DNA of 64,000 nucleotides, taken from NCBI GenBank assembly GCA_024036415.1, contig JAMWET010006936.1, positions 376,501-440,500 of the forward strand, in the 5' to 3' direction. Source of the stretch: Prochilodus magdalenae. Taxonomy: Eukaryota > Chordata > Actinopteri > Characiformes > Prochilodontidae. The translations under genes and the position numbers were made by a program. Shown one piece after another: positions 1 to 11,429 of the stretch; the stretch's first letter is position 1, and every line of letters starts with the position of its first letter. Below the pieces are notes generated by a model. It had not been told where the DNA came from and did not search any database. It was given only the letters and a program-made list of their open reading frames with translations.

Positions 1-11
1 GAATCATTAGA

Positions 12-72
12 TCAGTGATTAGTTAGATCAGTGACATGATGCAGTGATTTTTCTTTTATGTTCTTCTGGACT
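12..72 (-). pseudogene. Decayed exon of a fourth SLIP-GC-like copy (copy Z)
   Basis: Read on the minus strand, an acceptor (tttgtttcag) is followed by codons starting V-Q-K-N-I-K-E-K-S-L. This matches the start of the exon at 55810-55942 of copy C (VQEKGTEKTLQ) and at 10583-10715 of copy A (FQENVIEKSSQ). The ten bases spanning the acceptor (ctctgaaaca on the plus strand) are identical to copy C. The flanking intron at about 140-230 also resembles the copy C intron at about 56030-56110 (attcaaa-accatatt, then tgacaattagtaa). Similarity fades after about ten codons and a TGA is reached at 12-14. No upstream exon of this copy was found to the right, so it looks like a dead fragment whose remainder, if any, lies left of the window. 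Confidence 0.5.
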
Positions 73-1413
73 CTGAAACAAATTGAAAGTAAATGTGGAC
101 GTTTTGGTAAAATTCTATTTTATTGAATACAACAGAAGTTTAAACCTTTGCATGTATTCAAATACCATATTTTAAAAAATCCTCTTTAAAAACGTGACAA
201 TTAGTAAGCCATACATTATACTTTACATGCTTTCCATTTGATAACATGACAACTCAGTGCTATCAGTTCTGACAGTGTGATACATTCCAAAACACTTATC
301 ATACATAAATTGTACTCCTTTCACACAAAGTTAAAGGACAAAACACACATTCCTTGACAAAGACAGGTGTCATTTTAGCATCAGTTAGCTGGAATTCATC
401 CACAAGTGCAGCACAAACAAACATGTAGTCTATGTATGCCTGCTCGCTAAGCTACCGCTGAGTTCAAACTATGGCTCAAAACAGGTTTCATTTCTTTTTC
501 ATCAGTGACGATTTAAGGGGTTGTTGTGGCACCAAAATTCACACGGGGCCCCTCCTCCAGCTTTCATTGCCATTGTTATAAATAGTCTAACACAACACCA
601 AATAGCATTTTTATTTCATATTTTAAAAATTATTATATATTTTAAATATACATATAAACATTTAATAACTTTTTTTACAAAATGTACAAAAATAAATATA
701 CCCTCAGGGACTCGGGTACCTAGTGGCAAGCGACACCTTTGAGTATCATCTGAAGTTGCGTTAGTGCAGTAATTGAACCTGTTCTGTGCTGAGTAGAGTC
801 ATTATTGTGCTATTTAAGATAACCAGCATCACTCTCCTATTTTGCAGTACTGCCTTGCATTCATAAATGGTTAGGTAGTTTGACATTTATTGAAAATTGC
901 ATGTAAGATTATGCACCATGTTTGCTTATTTGATCATGTAAGTGAAAGTTTTATGTCAAAGTTATACTTAATGTCTGTCACTTTACCTCCCCACCACCCC
1001 AATGGTAATATTATATACTGCAGTAATATTTAGACTGCTTGACTGATCTCGGGGATGAGATACTACCTAACTCTAGGTGTGGTGCTTGTATTGTAAAGAT
1101 GTTGGCACATGGAGTTTTTTCCTACTTTGAGGCTTGCAGACGCCTCCTCAAACTAATTTCTGTGCTGTAGCAGCATATAGAGTTTACAGAACATAAATAT
1201 TACCGTACTTCAAATGAAGCAGTTCTGGTGGGTGCATGCTGAATAGTTTCATTTCAGTAGTATGGTACCTGTTTTCACTGTCCCCATGTTTTGTTGAAAT
1301 AGTTGACTACTGGAAGCGTCTGGGCCAGTTAAACAAAGTCTGTGTGGCTAAAGTCCAGTTTGTCAAGCACCATTTGTCCTATTACAGATGACAGTGGCAT
1401 CACTAGTAGTGTA

Positions 1414-1427
1414 TCACTAGAGGGCAG
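1414..1427 (+). promoter_or_regulatory. CTCF-like core motif (weak)
   Basis: TCACTAGAGGGCAG differs from the CTCF core CCASYAGRKGGCRS only at the first base. It is a motif match only; occupancy is unknown. Confidence 0.2.
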
Positions 1428-1689
1428 TGTTGCTCTATCCTGCTCACTTTGTAAGTGGCCTGATATCTATTTTACCTGGCTGTCCACCAAAAGAACGACA
1501 CTTTAGAACAAAGCTCAGTTGGGGTTTCCTATCATGTAAAACTCTGCTTCCACTGCAAAGCTTTTGTAATTGGTTTTATTTGGCTGTTGAATGTCATGTA
1601 GAGTGTTATTTATTTTTTCTTTTTTAATCTTCTGGAAAGATCCTGTATCAATAGCAAAACGGCTTGTATCGTATCATCTATGTATTTGT

Positions 1690-1724
1690 TTAATTAATTA
1701 ATTAATTAATTAATTAATTAATTA
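1690..1724. repeat. (TTAA/ATTA)n microsatellite
   Basis: About nine tandem 4-base units read directly from the sequence. Confidence 0.9.
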
Positions 1725-3495
1725 TCAGTTCAGCTTGTAATACATTGTAGACCTGTGTCGGGTTTCTTTATGAATAAACTCATTGGTCTGAGACAATGTA
1801 CATTTCAGTGTCAGATTTTACAAAGTGTATATAGTTTGAATCAATGATGAGCTAAAAGCACTGAGGAAAATCCTACTTTTTGCTGACTGCCTTTTTTGGA
1901 ATAGTTTTGTTTGACAGTAGCAACATGTAAACTTACAAGCATCTCTCCTGTCTGAGCTGGAACACCTTTATTTTCTAGGTGTCCCCAGGGAGATGAAATC
2001 ATCCCATTTCTTTTTTTTCTCCTGGTAAGAGAAGAAACATTTTCCCTGTTAAGTTGTTTGAATGTTACAGTTCAGTGTTCTGAATTCTGATTCTATTTCC
2101 AGATATTTGGAGTATATAAACAGATTCCTCTGCTATTCATTTGGAGAGTACTGGCCTGAGGAAGAAAGGGAAAAAATATACAATATTATATTTTTGGCAT
2201 TATGAATAGTTTTAGTAGTAGTAATAACGACAGGCAGACTATTCTCCCTGTTAAATTCTGGATCTGTACGCAATGACTGTTGTTAACTGTTAATTGATGG
2301 CTTTGCTATACAAGAGTTTTGTTTTATATCTTATCAATTATTAAATATTGCAAATATTGTGCAACAGCTTTTTATGACTAATTTGTGAGTCCCCTAGCAT
2401 GGGATCCCCAGTACAATAAATTGGTGTGGCGTAGTCTTAATAATCTGAGGTTTTTGTGTGTGAGAACTTCTCTCAGCCTCTTTGAGGTCACAACTCGGTC
2501 ACACAAGTTTAAAGGCATGCAGAAGAATTTAAAACAAAGGCATACACAACAACTTAAAGAAAGATCTCTTCAGTGCACAAGAAAACACAAACAGTTTGAT
2601 GAAACACTGAATCATGTCAAGGCTATTTAAGTCTTTAGGTGACGTTTATTGTCCAAATATGCTTTTAATTTTTAGACATTTTAACACTAAAGTTTCATGA
2701 ATGAACTTCTATTTAGTTTAAAATAACAATTATGAAATTCATTTTTCACTTCCAGTGTTTTCCTTTGCTTTACCAGAATGTTTTGCTACTCAGTGTGCTT
2801 CACAAGTAGCCTAATAAATTTAATACTTCTTATCTGTAATTGATCACTGCTAGATTTTTGTTGCTGTCAGATGGTAAATAATGACAGCCCTTCACTTCAG
2901 ATTAAATACACTTAATTCATTACTCGGTGCATGCAGTTTTGCAATGATTGACATTGTGAACAACCAAAATCAGGCAAACAAGCCATAGGTAGCGGGACAT
3001 TTTACTGCTATTGTAAAATGTCACATCTTTTATTACCTTGTGATTTCAGAAAACAGCTGCTAATCAACACCAATGATTTCCTAATAACCTACTGTAACCT
3101 GAATTTATCAGTATCAATTTCTTAACATAATTGTATACTTGCAGCCAAAAACCCAAAGACAAATCACCAATGGATAAGTAGAGAAATTAAAAAAAGAGAT
3201 ATAAATACAGGTCTGACTACTTGCAGACAAACAACAAGTCTATAAAATGTAAAATAAAAAAAAAATGTATTTTATTACATGGATTTATAGTAGACAAATT
3301 CAGCAGTGTTTCATGAGGAAATACTTCATAATAAGATATTATTTGAAAATTGAAATATTTGGTCTACAGAGCAGACTAAAGTTGGGTAACTGGAAACCTT
3401 ATGAATTCTTATACATAACATAATCAGGCTTGCCGGCACCAGTGGAGTTAGATTCCCAGAAAATGTTCTTTTACTTCTTTTGTAGCTAGATGATT

Positions 3496-4049
3496 TTAGT
3501 CTTTAACGGACCTCTTCAGTGCTTCCATTTCCTTCAATTCCTTTGAAACATCTACAGCACAAAAAAAAAAAAATTATTTCTCATAAATACAGACCCATTT
3601 CAGGATTTAGGAGATTTTACACTCCTGTATCTGGATTGTGGTAGGGGTGGGTTTGTGCTGGATCATGTGTTGTAATTTTATAGAACATATCATTCTGTAG
3701 TGCCTAGCTTTGAGAATAACTCACCCATGTTAGACAAGGTGCTTGCAGCACTAAGTGAATACTCCATTGACTTTAGTTCTGTTCTTATCTTCTCCACAGT
3801 GTAATCCTTTTAAAGAGATTGTGAACATTAAAAACTGTGACTGATCATATACATGTTTAGAATTTGTTTAGCATATTATTGATTATTAATTGACTTTAAT
3901 TGGAAAAATACAAACCAGCATTTTACGCAGCTCATAAAGCATTTCTGTCTTTGCCTTCTGGAACATTTCACTCTTTTTTGATTCTATGTGGCTCAACAGC
4001 ATTTCCTGCTTCTTCTTCATAGAGCCAGATCCACAAATGCCAGCAGCCC
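3496..4049 (-). CDS. Copy A, last three exons
   Basis: Three exons on the minus strand: 3916-4049 (contains GSMKKKQ, as in copies B and C), 3725-3806 and 3496-3551. The last ends KRSVKD then TAA. Splice sites are AG acceptors at 4050, 3807 and 3552, and GT donors after 3916 (gtttgt) and 3725 (gtgag). Sizes are 134, 82 and 56 nt against 134, 85 and 56 in copies B and C. The predicted peptide is charged and helical, and its function is unknown. A 5.7-kb intron containing a Tc1 element and a LINE separates this block from the preceding exon at 9761. Confidence 0.7.
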
Positions 4050-4541
4050 CTGATATAATACAGTGTCATTCATATTTCTGTGTTTTAAGAAAATTTTACT
4101 AAAATGAACTGCCTGATCTACACGTCTGTTGGATATTAGTTTACTCTGATCTCTTTATCTAAAGTACTACTTAAGTATCTAGTAACTACTCTATCAAAGT
4201 CAATTGTCATGTCTGTCACCAAGCAATTCACCATGAGACGATGCCTGCAGTTTCTGGCTTTTTTTAAAAAGTTCAGAAACAGATGGTTAAAAGTTACGAC
4301 ACCTTTTGGTCTTTATCTAACGGTAGAACAGTATTTAAGAAGTTCTGTCTAATGAGAATGTTTTTATAATACTGGTTTCTTATCTGGAGTTAATGGATAC
4401 AACAATGAGCAAGAACTGTTGACCTGTAATAGTCCTAACTTAAATTGTCATGGTGATGAGCCACTCATTTTAGGGTAAGCAACATGCATTATATATGTCA
4501 ACAGATGCTAGACCTTAAACTTTATCCTGGATTAATAGATA

Positions 4542-6147
4542 CAGTGGGGTGCGAAAGTTTGGGCAGCCTTTTTAATTTTCCTGATTTACCTTTATAAAGC
4601 ATTGATTGTTTGGCTAAAAAAATTTCGTTAAATATATCATATAGGGGACAAACACAGTGAAATAAAGTTTATATGAATTACAGAAAGTGTGCAATAATTG
4701 TCTAAACAAAATTAGGCAGGTGCATACATTTGGGCACCAAAAAAAAACCTTAACTCAATATTTAGTAGATCCTCCTTTCGCAGAAATAACAGCCTCTAAA
4801 CACTTCCTATAGCTTCTAATGAGAGTCTGGATTGTGGCTGAAGGTATTTCAGACCATTCTTCTTTACAAAACATCTCTAGTTCATTCAGGTTTGATGGTT
4901 TCCGAGCATGGACAGCTCTCTTTAAGTGACACCATAGATTTTCAATAATATTCAGGTCTGGGGACTGAGATGGCCATTCCAGAACGTTGTACTTGTTCCT
5001 CTGCATGAATGCATTAGTAGATTTTGAGCAGTGTTTAGGGTCGTTGTCTTGTTGGAAGATCCAGCCCCGGCGCAGCTTCAGCTTTGTCACTGATTCCTGG
5101 ACATTGGTCTCCAGAATCTGCTGATATTGATTGGCATCCATGCGTCCCTCAACTTTACCAAGTTTCCCAGTCCCTGTACTGGCCACACAGCCCCACAGCA
5201 TGATGGAACCACCACCAAATTTTACTGTAGGTAGCAGGTGTTTTTCTTGGAGTGCTGTGTTCTTTTTCCTCCATGCATAACAACCCTTGTTATGCCCAAA
5301 TAACTCTATTTGAGTTTCATCAGTCCACAGCACCTTATTCCAAAATGAAACTGGCTTGTCCAAATGTGCTTTAGCATACCTGAAGCGGCTCTGTTTGTGA
5401 TGTGGGCGGAGAAAAGGCTTACTCTGCATCACTCTCCCATACAGCATCTCCTTGTGTAAATAGTTGAACGATGCACAGTGACTCCATCAGCAGCAAGATC
5501 ATGTTGTAGGTCTTTGGTGCTGGTCTGTGGGTTGACTCTGACTGTTCTCAACATCCTTCGCTTCTGTTTATTCGAGATTTGTCTTGGTCTGCCACTTCGA
5601 GCCTTGACTTGAACTGTGCCTGTGGTCTTCCATTTTCTCACAATGTTCCTCACAGTGGAGACTGAATGCTGAAATCACTGAGATAGCTTTCTGTATCCGT
5701 CCCCTAAACCATGACGGTAAACAATCTTTGTTTTCAGGTCATTTGAAAGTTGTTTTGAGACTCCCATGCTGCGACTCTTCAGAGAAGATGCAAAGAGGAG
5801 AAAAACTTATAATTGCCCCCCTTAAATACCCTTTCTCATAATTGGAGTCACCTGTGTATGGAGGTCAAGGGTCACTGAACTTACCAAACCAAATTTGAGT
5901 TCCAATAATTAGTTCTAAAGGTTTTGAAATCAATAAAATGACAACAATGCCCAAATTTATGCACCTGCCTACTTTTGTTTAACCAATTATTGCACACTTT
6001 CTGTAAATCATATAAACTTCCTTTCACTTCTCAAATATCACTGTGTTTGTCCCCTATATGATATATTTAACAGCATTTTTTTCTCAATGCTTTATAACGG
6101 TAAATCAGGAAAATTAAAAAGGCTGCCCAAACTTTCGCACCCCACTG
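4542..6147 (-). mobile_element. Tc1/mariner element with long terminal inverted repeats
   Basis: The element is 1606 bp, starts and ends cagtggggtgcgaaagtttg (inverted), and is flanked by TA at 4540-4541 and 6148-6149. The first 58 bases of the two ends differ at one position. Similarity continues for about 200 bp with scattered differences, as in Tc1 elements with IR/DR-type ends. It sits in an intron of copy A, with its transposase in the same orientation as the host gene. The near-identical ends suggest a fairly recent insertion. Confidence 0.93.
4755..5767 (-). pseudogene. Tc1-type DD34E transposase, inactivated
   Basis: Translation from the ATG at 5765-5767 gives an N-terminal helix-turn-helix region, the GRPRQIS motif, then the catalytic domain. 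That domain has the first Asp in WTDET, the second in QQDNDPKH and the Glu in SPDLNIIENLW, and it ends GGSTKY. Two defects are visible: an in-frame TGA at 5675-5677 (after KLSQ), and a frameshift near 5430-5455 that splits the protein into pieces 5429-5653 and 4755-5447. The catalytic residues themselves are present. As it stands it cannot make an intact transposase. Confidence 0.92.
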
Positions 6148-7234
6148 TATAAGATAAGAATATATAAATATACCTTTGTCAGTGAGAGTCTTCCCTTATT
6201 TAAATGTTTGCATTAAAAAAGCCTTCAGAATAAAAAAGTTTTTATTTTTTTATTAGTATTTTATTCTCCCTAAAGGTGCAGTCCCCTACAAATCTACCCA
6301 CATCATTCTAGCATTCTAATTTCTTTCCAAATACAGCCTTTCAAATCACCTGAAAATCTCTTTTCATTGCACCCCCCCATATCATACAGTATTTATTTAT
6401 TTATTTATTTATTTTATTTTAGATCACTTTATTAATCCCAGAGGAAAAGTCACATATTGCAGCAGCACATATACAGTAAAGAACAATAATAGAATATGTA
6501 CATAAATAAAGAGAAGAAAACAATAAGTTTTATAATAATTAGACTTTACAATAAGTCTAATAATGATAATAATAATGATAATAATAATAATAATTAATAA
6601 GCAAAACTGAGTGGGATGAAAGTCTAATAGGTATACAATAAGTATAGTATATTATGTAAAGTATACTGCCTTGAAAGTATCATTACCATGGAGAGTGCAT
6701 GTACAATAATAAAAGCTTAGAGCATCAATATTATGCAGGAGAACAGTGCAGCTGTGCATTTCCACATTCACAAGTCATCTTAAACCGTCCAATCAGAAAG
6801 GAAGATGACAGTAACAGGTAGCTATACACTGTAAACAACAGAAGGTATCATAAACAAATGTGCAATCTTATAAAGATAAAGTGGCAGTGCACAGTGATAT
6901 GAGTATGGAACAGTGTAATGTGTAATGTCCAGCTGATGCTCAGTTAGTGTCCAATGTCCAGGCACAGTGAAGAGGTGTTGTACAGTGTGATCGCTGTTGG
7001 TACAAATAATCTCCTGTATCTTTCTTTGCTTCTTACCTATCTTTCTTTGCGGAGCTGTATGAGTCTGTTGCTGAAAGTGCCCCGCTGTCTGACCAGAAGG
7101 TCATGAAGGGTGTGTGATGTATTGCCCAGGATAGCAGTGAGTTCAGCAGTGACCTCCTTTTGACAACAAGCTCTAAACCATTCAGTGGGCAGCTCATAAC
7201 TGAGCCAGCCTTACTGATCAGCTTGTTGAGCTTT

Positions 7235-8123
7235 TTAGCCTGAGAAGCAAAGAAGACACACAACAGACTGGTAGAAGATCTCCAGCATCTTGCAGCACAC
7301 ATTGAAAGACCTGAGCCTTCTCAAAAAGTAGAGTCTGCTCATCCCCTTCCTGTTGGCCTTCCAGTCCAGTTTGTTGTCGAGCAGGACACCCAGGTGTTTG
7401 TAGGTATCCACCAGCTCAACATTCTGACCCATGAAGTCCACCACCATCTCCTTCGTCTTGGTCACATTGAAAAGCAGATGGTTCCTTGCCCTCCACTCTA
7501 CAAAGCTGTTCACAAGGTCTCTGTATTCTCCATCCTTCCCATACCTGATGCACTCGACCACCAGAGAGAGACGTCAAAAATTTCTGAAGGTGGCAGAGGT
7601 CTGACCTGTACTTGAAGTCCATGGTGTACAGTGTGCAGAGAAAAGGGGAGAGCACAGTTCCCTGTGGTGCTCCAGTGCTACTGACCAGGCAATCCGACTG
7701 GCAGGATCCTAGCCACACATACTGGGGTTTTCCAGACAGGTAGTCCAAGACCCAGGTGATCATGGACTTGTCCACCTGCGTTTTATCCATCTTCTCCCCC
7801 AGTATGAGAGGTTGGATGGTGTTGAAAGCACTTGAGAAGTCAAAGAAAGTGATTCTCACTGAGGTGGATTTCTGGTCCAAGTGGGAGTGAAGCCTCTGCA
7901 TTAGGTAGATGATAGCATCCTCTACGCCTATCTGTGGATGATAGGCAAACTGCAGGGGGTCCAGGAAAGAGCTAACCTGAGGTCTCAGATGTGACGGCAC
8001 TAGTCTTTCCAGTACCTTTATGACATGGGACGTGAGGGCCATCGGTCTGTAGTCATTGAGAGAGGAGGTAGATGCCTTCTTTGGGACAGGAACCAGGCAG
8101 GATGTTTTCCACAACACAGACAC
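7235..8123 (-). pseudogene. LINE reverse transcriptase, catalytic box lost
   Basis: Recognised by PVPKK, LNDYRPMALTSHVIKVLERL, FDFSSAFNTIQP and TGAPQGTVLSPFLCTLYTMDF in 7416-8123, then NVTKTKEMVVDF and YKHLGVLLDNKLDWK in 7235-7561. In related fish LINEs the catalytic FSDD/YADD box follows CHLQKF. Here CHLQKF runs into LTSLSGG and the frame changes, so the catalytic aspartates are missing around 7560-7610. A further fragment in another frame (7033-7302) looks like the C-terminal part. Confidence 0.85.
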
Positions 8124-8607
8124 CTGCTCTTGGTTTATAAGATGCCAAGGAATTCTACAAAGCTGTCACAAACTTTCAGTACTCTCAGACTGCTTCCATC
8201 AGGCCCAGTGGCTTTCCCATTTTCAGCTTCTTCAACTGTCTCCTCACCTGGGTCATTGTCACCTTCAGAGGCGGGGTGTGGATCCTCAGACACTGGCTGT
8301 GGGGTGAGGGGGTGTGAAAAGTAGTGTGGACACAGTGGTGTTGCCACTGTCAATAATGAAGAAGGATGGTGTTGTGTTGTACCTGTTGAAGTCATTCAGC
8401 TTGTTGACTGTGTCCAGACTGCCACCCCCCCTGTTGCTTTGTCTTGAAGCCAGTGATCTGATTCATAGCAGCCCACACAGCCTTAGCATCGTTTTGCTGA
8501 AGTCTTCCTTCCAGTTTCCTGCTGTAGGCCTCCTTATTCCCCCTCAACTTCACCTTCAGCTCCTTCTGCTCACTCCTTAGCAGTTCTCTGTCCTTCATTC
8601 TTAAAGC

Positions 8608-8661
8608 CTTCTTCTTCTTCTTCTTCTTCTTCTTCTTCTTCTTCTTCTTCTTCTTCTTCTT
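8608..8661. repeat. (CTT)18 microsatellite inside the LINE ORF
   Basis: Eighteen perfect CTT units. On the minus strand they encode a run of 18 lysines in the LINE linker, just after WITKDLLNNN, where related elements carry only a few lysines. Confidence 0.95.
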
Positions 8662-8780
8662 GTTGTTGTTTAACAGGTCTTTGGTGATCCAGGGTTTGTT
8701 GTTGGGAACAACGCACCCGCCTGACAGTAACAATGGTGTCTGTGCAGAAACTGAGATAGGCTAATTGGTGATGCAGTCTG

Positions 8781-9557
8781 TCATCCTGTTAAAGTCATCA
8801 CAAGCTGAGTCAAAAACTCCCCAGTCTGTGGTCTCAAAGCAGACCTGCCTCTGGTGACCACGTCCTGATTGTCTTTTTTTGTCACCGGTTGCCTTAAAAC
8901 CACAGGCCGGTATGTGGGAGTCAGTAGAACCAGGTTGTGGTCCGATCTTCCCAGTGGTGGAAGGGCAGAGGAACTGTAAGCGTCCTTAACATTTGCATAC
9001 AGAAGATCCAGCACTCTGTTCTCCCTGGTTGCACAGCTCACAAACTGGTGGAATTTTGGTAGAGTTGTGGAGAGTGAAACATGATTAAAGTCCCCAGAGA
9101 CAGCAATAAAAGAGTCTGGGTGTTGAGTCTGAAGTCTCGCAATAGCTGTTAGTATGACGTCACGTGCAACTTCCGCGCATGCAGCCGGCGGGATGTAAAC
9201 AACAACAATAATGACGACTGAGAATTCCCTGGGCAAATAATACGGACGTAAAGCAACAGCTAACAGTTCAATGTTCGGGCAGCAGTGCCTCTCCATCACA
9301 GTAATATGTGCCGGATTACACCATCTGTTGTTTACAAACAGTGCAACTCCTCCTCCCTTCTTCTTACCGCTCCGTTCAGCGTCTCTGTCCGCCCTCACGA
9401 TCTGAAAGCCGGAGATGGAAACGCTGGAGTCCGGAACATCCGCGCAGAGCCATGTCTCAGAAAAACACAGCACACTGCACTCCCGAAACTCCAACTGATT
9501 CACGACCAGCGCATTCAGCTCGTCCGCTTTATTCCCGAGAGACCTCACGTTCCCCAT
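8781..9557 (-). CDS. LINE APE-type endonuclease domain
   Basis: An open frame of 258 codons. It has N-R-S-L-G-N-K near the start, SETWL (the catalytic ET), GGGVALFVN, VVYIPPAA, SGDFNHVS (the GDFN motif) and LGRSDHNLV (the SDH motif). These motifs are in the order expected for exonuclease-endonuclease-phosphatase domains of LINEs. It is the N-terminal part of ORF2 and nicks target DNA for target-primed reverse transcription. This domain looks intact although the downstream RT does not. Confidence 0.88.
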   Translation of the reverse strand: MGNVRSLGNKADELNALVVNQLEFRECSVLCFSETWLCADVPDSSVSISGFQIVRADRDAERSGKKKGGGVALFVNNRWCNPAHITVMERHCCPNIELLAVALRPYYLPREFSVVIIVVVYIPPAACAEVARDVILTAIARLQTQHPDSFIAVSGDFNHVSLSTTLPKFHQFVSCATRENRVLDLLYANVKDAYSSSALPPLGRSDHNLVLLTPTYRPVVLRQPVTKKDNQDVVTRGRSALRPQTGEFLTQLVMTLTG

Positions 9558-9760
9558 GATGATGGAGGGGATGAACGGCTTGCAGCGTCTCCTCTTGGCC
9601 TTCGTTTTAACTCCAGCTCTGGCCCCTCTGAACGGTCTCCACAGTTCTTTGGGAATGGGAACATTGATGAAGCGGAGCAGATTTGCGGAGCTCTAGCAGA
9701 GGGTCACGTGAGTAGGCATATTATTAGGAAACTTAGGAAATACCATAAGCAATAACTTAC

Positions 9761-9869
9761 TCTGATAGCAGGGCAGCATTGTAGCTTTAATGGATTCAGA
9801 AAGAGATGCGTATATTCTCCTTTTTCGCTCAACAATTTCTTGTTTAAGTGTGGTCTTCAGTTCCATTTC
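9761..9869 (-). CDS. Copy A exon (EMELKTTLKQEIVERKRRIYASL region)
   Basis: 109 nt, the same size as its counterparts at 34969-35077 (copy B) and 54895-55003 (copy C). It shares KQEIVERK, SLxESIKxTM and the terminal PCYQ. Acceptor tgtttgcattg side reads caaacag; donor gtaagt. Phase 0 in, phase 1 out, as in B and C. Confidence 0.8.
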
Positions 9870-10559
9870 CTGTTTGCATTGAAGCAAGCCAAAATATTTC
9901 AAGCGAGAAAGGTGTGAATTAAATCCCTAAATGACCATGCTTCTATTATTTGTACCTGTGACTTAACCAGTCTGCATTGTTTTCCATGTAATACAGACTG
10001 TAATACATGAGGGATTTTAAGGGGTTAAAGCATACTAAAGTTAATGCAAGTTACATGTAAAATTAATACAAGTAGAGGTATTATATTCAAATAGTTATTA
10101 GATCACCATAATTGCATGAAAAGTACAGTAACTGTGAAAATATCATCATCTATACCTGAAAAGTGTGCCTCTTGATGCATCACACGCATCATATTTTGGC
10201 TTTTTTTATTAAATGATACTTCTTTTAATATAACAATATAGGTATCATATGTTTTTCATGTAAGGTCACATATCGTCACTGTCCATAGAAAAACAAGTAT
10301 CTCCAAAACAGCCACTTTACAGCAGAGGCCAAAAACCTCATTTAACTTTAATACAAGTCAATGGGACCAGACATCTTTCCAAACAGTCTTGAGCCATTTC
10401 TGTTGGTCCATTCATCATGAGATTCTCACTGGGTGTAAAGAACGGCTGATATGTTCAAATGATGCATAAAAGTAAAAATGGACAAAAGTGGAGATACATA
10501 TTTTTCACCGGACAGTGACGATATGGACAAAGCTCAACAGACAGTAATACTAATGATTA

Positions 10560-10573
10560 CCAGTAGAGGGCAA
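10560..10573 (+). promoter_or_regulatory. CTCF-like core motif (weak)
   Basis: CCAGTAGAGGGCAA fits the CTCF core CCASYAGRKGGCRS except at the last base. It lies just outside the exon at 10583-10715. Confidence 0.2.
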
Positions 10574-10582
10574 TGTATTCAC

Positions 10583-10715
10583 CTCAGTCCTGAGGAATTG
10601 CCGCATGTATTTCAGTGCCTGAGAATTTTCATTTGCCGTGGACATGTCTTCTGGTATGATGTTGCACTTGTCAATATTTGCTTGCGATGATTTCTCAATT
10701 ACATTCTCCTGGAAG
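10583..10715 (-). CDS. Copy A exon (FQENVIEKSSQANIDKC)
   Basis: 133 nt with AG acceptor and gtgaat donor, the same length as copy C (55810-55942) and 12 nt longer than copy B (35451-35571). The start motif FQENVIEKSSQ matches VQEKGTEKTLQ and VEGNLTGKSLQ. Joined to the preceding exon (152 nt) it keeps phase. Confidence 0.75.
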
Positions 10716-11429
10716 CTGAAAAAACAGCGGATTGAAAATTCACCACAAGGGGCACTATTAGCATTCCACTAGCCTTTTAAAATGCCACTACCATGTTCGT
10801 GTCACTCATTGGCAGTATGTATAAACTGGACCTGGTCATCCTGCACCTCTGAAAGGGAACCAGGTGACCAGGTGTCAGTTCCTGACTTTAACTTGATGAT
10901 GAGTAAAGAGCCAAGAACAAAGTCCTGCAGGCAGTCCTGTCGGCCTACTGCTGCACTAAAGTGCCTTACCTCCCACTCGTGTTTCCAGACCTGACGCACT
11001 ACCACAGACAGGTTGTTTAGAATGGTACATGGTTAACCCAGTTATTATGGAGCTTGTAGAATGTCCATTCTGCCTTTGGGCACCATACACATTTTCCTAC
11101 TTTCCCCTCTAGCAGCCCATTACTCATTTCTGCTGGTTGCTTCCCTTGCACTGGTGCTTCCCCCATTCTGGTTTTATAGCTCCTGAGGATACTTTAACCA
11201 ACTGTCCTCTTCTACGTCCATATTCAGCTGGAGTGAAGCCATGCCATGAGGACATAATGGTATCCCAGAATTTGTAATAGTGAAAGGACCCAAGATGTCG
11301 ACATTGACTGTATGGGCACTTGCTGCCTTACTTGTCATGTATGTGACGGACATTTTTTTGCTGCTCCAAATCTACCTGACACCTGGGCCTGTAAATTGCT
11401 GTCCCAATCACCTCAGAGTTTTAGGAACA

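Larger units (their letters stand above)
73..3495. other. Non-coding DNA between copies Z and A
   Basis: Beyond the copy Z intron homology (to roughly 280) I see no exon of the SLIP-GC family and no recognisable protein. The short ORFs here (for example 2385-2630) show no family features. The stretch is AT-rich, with an ATTA-type microsatellite at 1690-1724 and one CTCF-like motif at 1414-1427. The part nearest 3495 would hold the 3' UTR of copy A, but I did not find a convincing polyadenylation signal. Confidence 0.5.
6391..9700 (-). mobile_element. Non-LTR retrotransposon (LINE, L2/CR1-like), degraded
   Basis: Minus-strand element with an APE-type endonuclease (8781-9557), a linker (8392-8733) and a reverse transcriptase (about 7235-8123), in the usual order. 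Its 3' end is an (AAAT)n tail, seen on the plus strand as (ATTT)n at 6391-6420 and followed by the 3'-end sequence common in fish LINEs (ctttattaatccc). The coding region is broken into several frames. The 5' limit near 9700 is approximate. With the Tc1 element it accounts for most of the large intron of copy A. The L2/CR1 assignment is a guess from the RT motifs. Confidence 0.85.
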
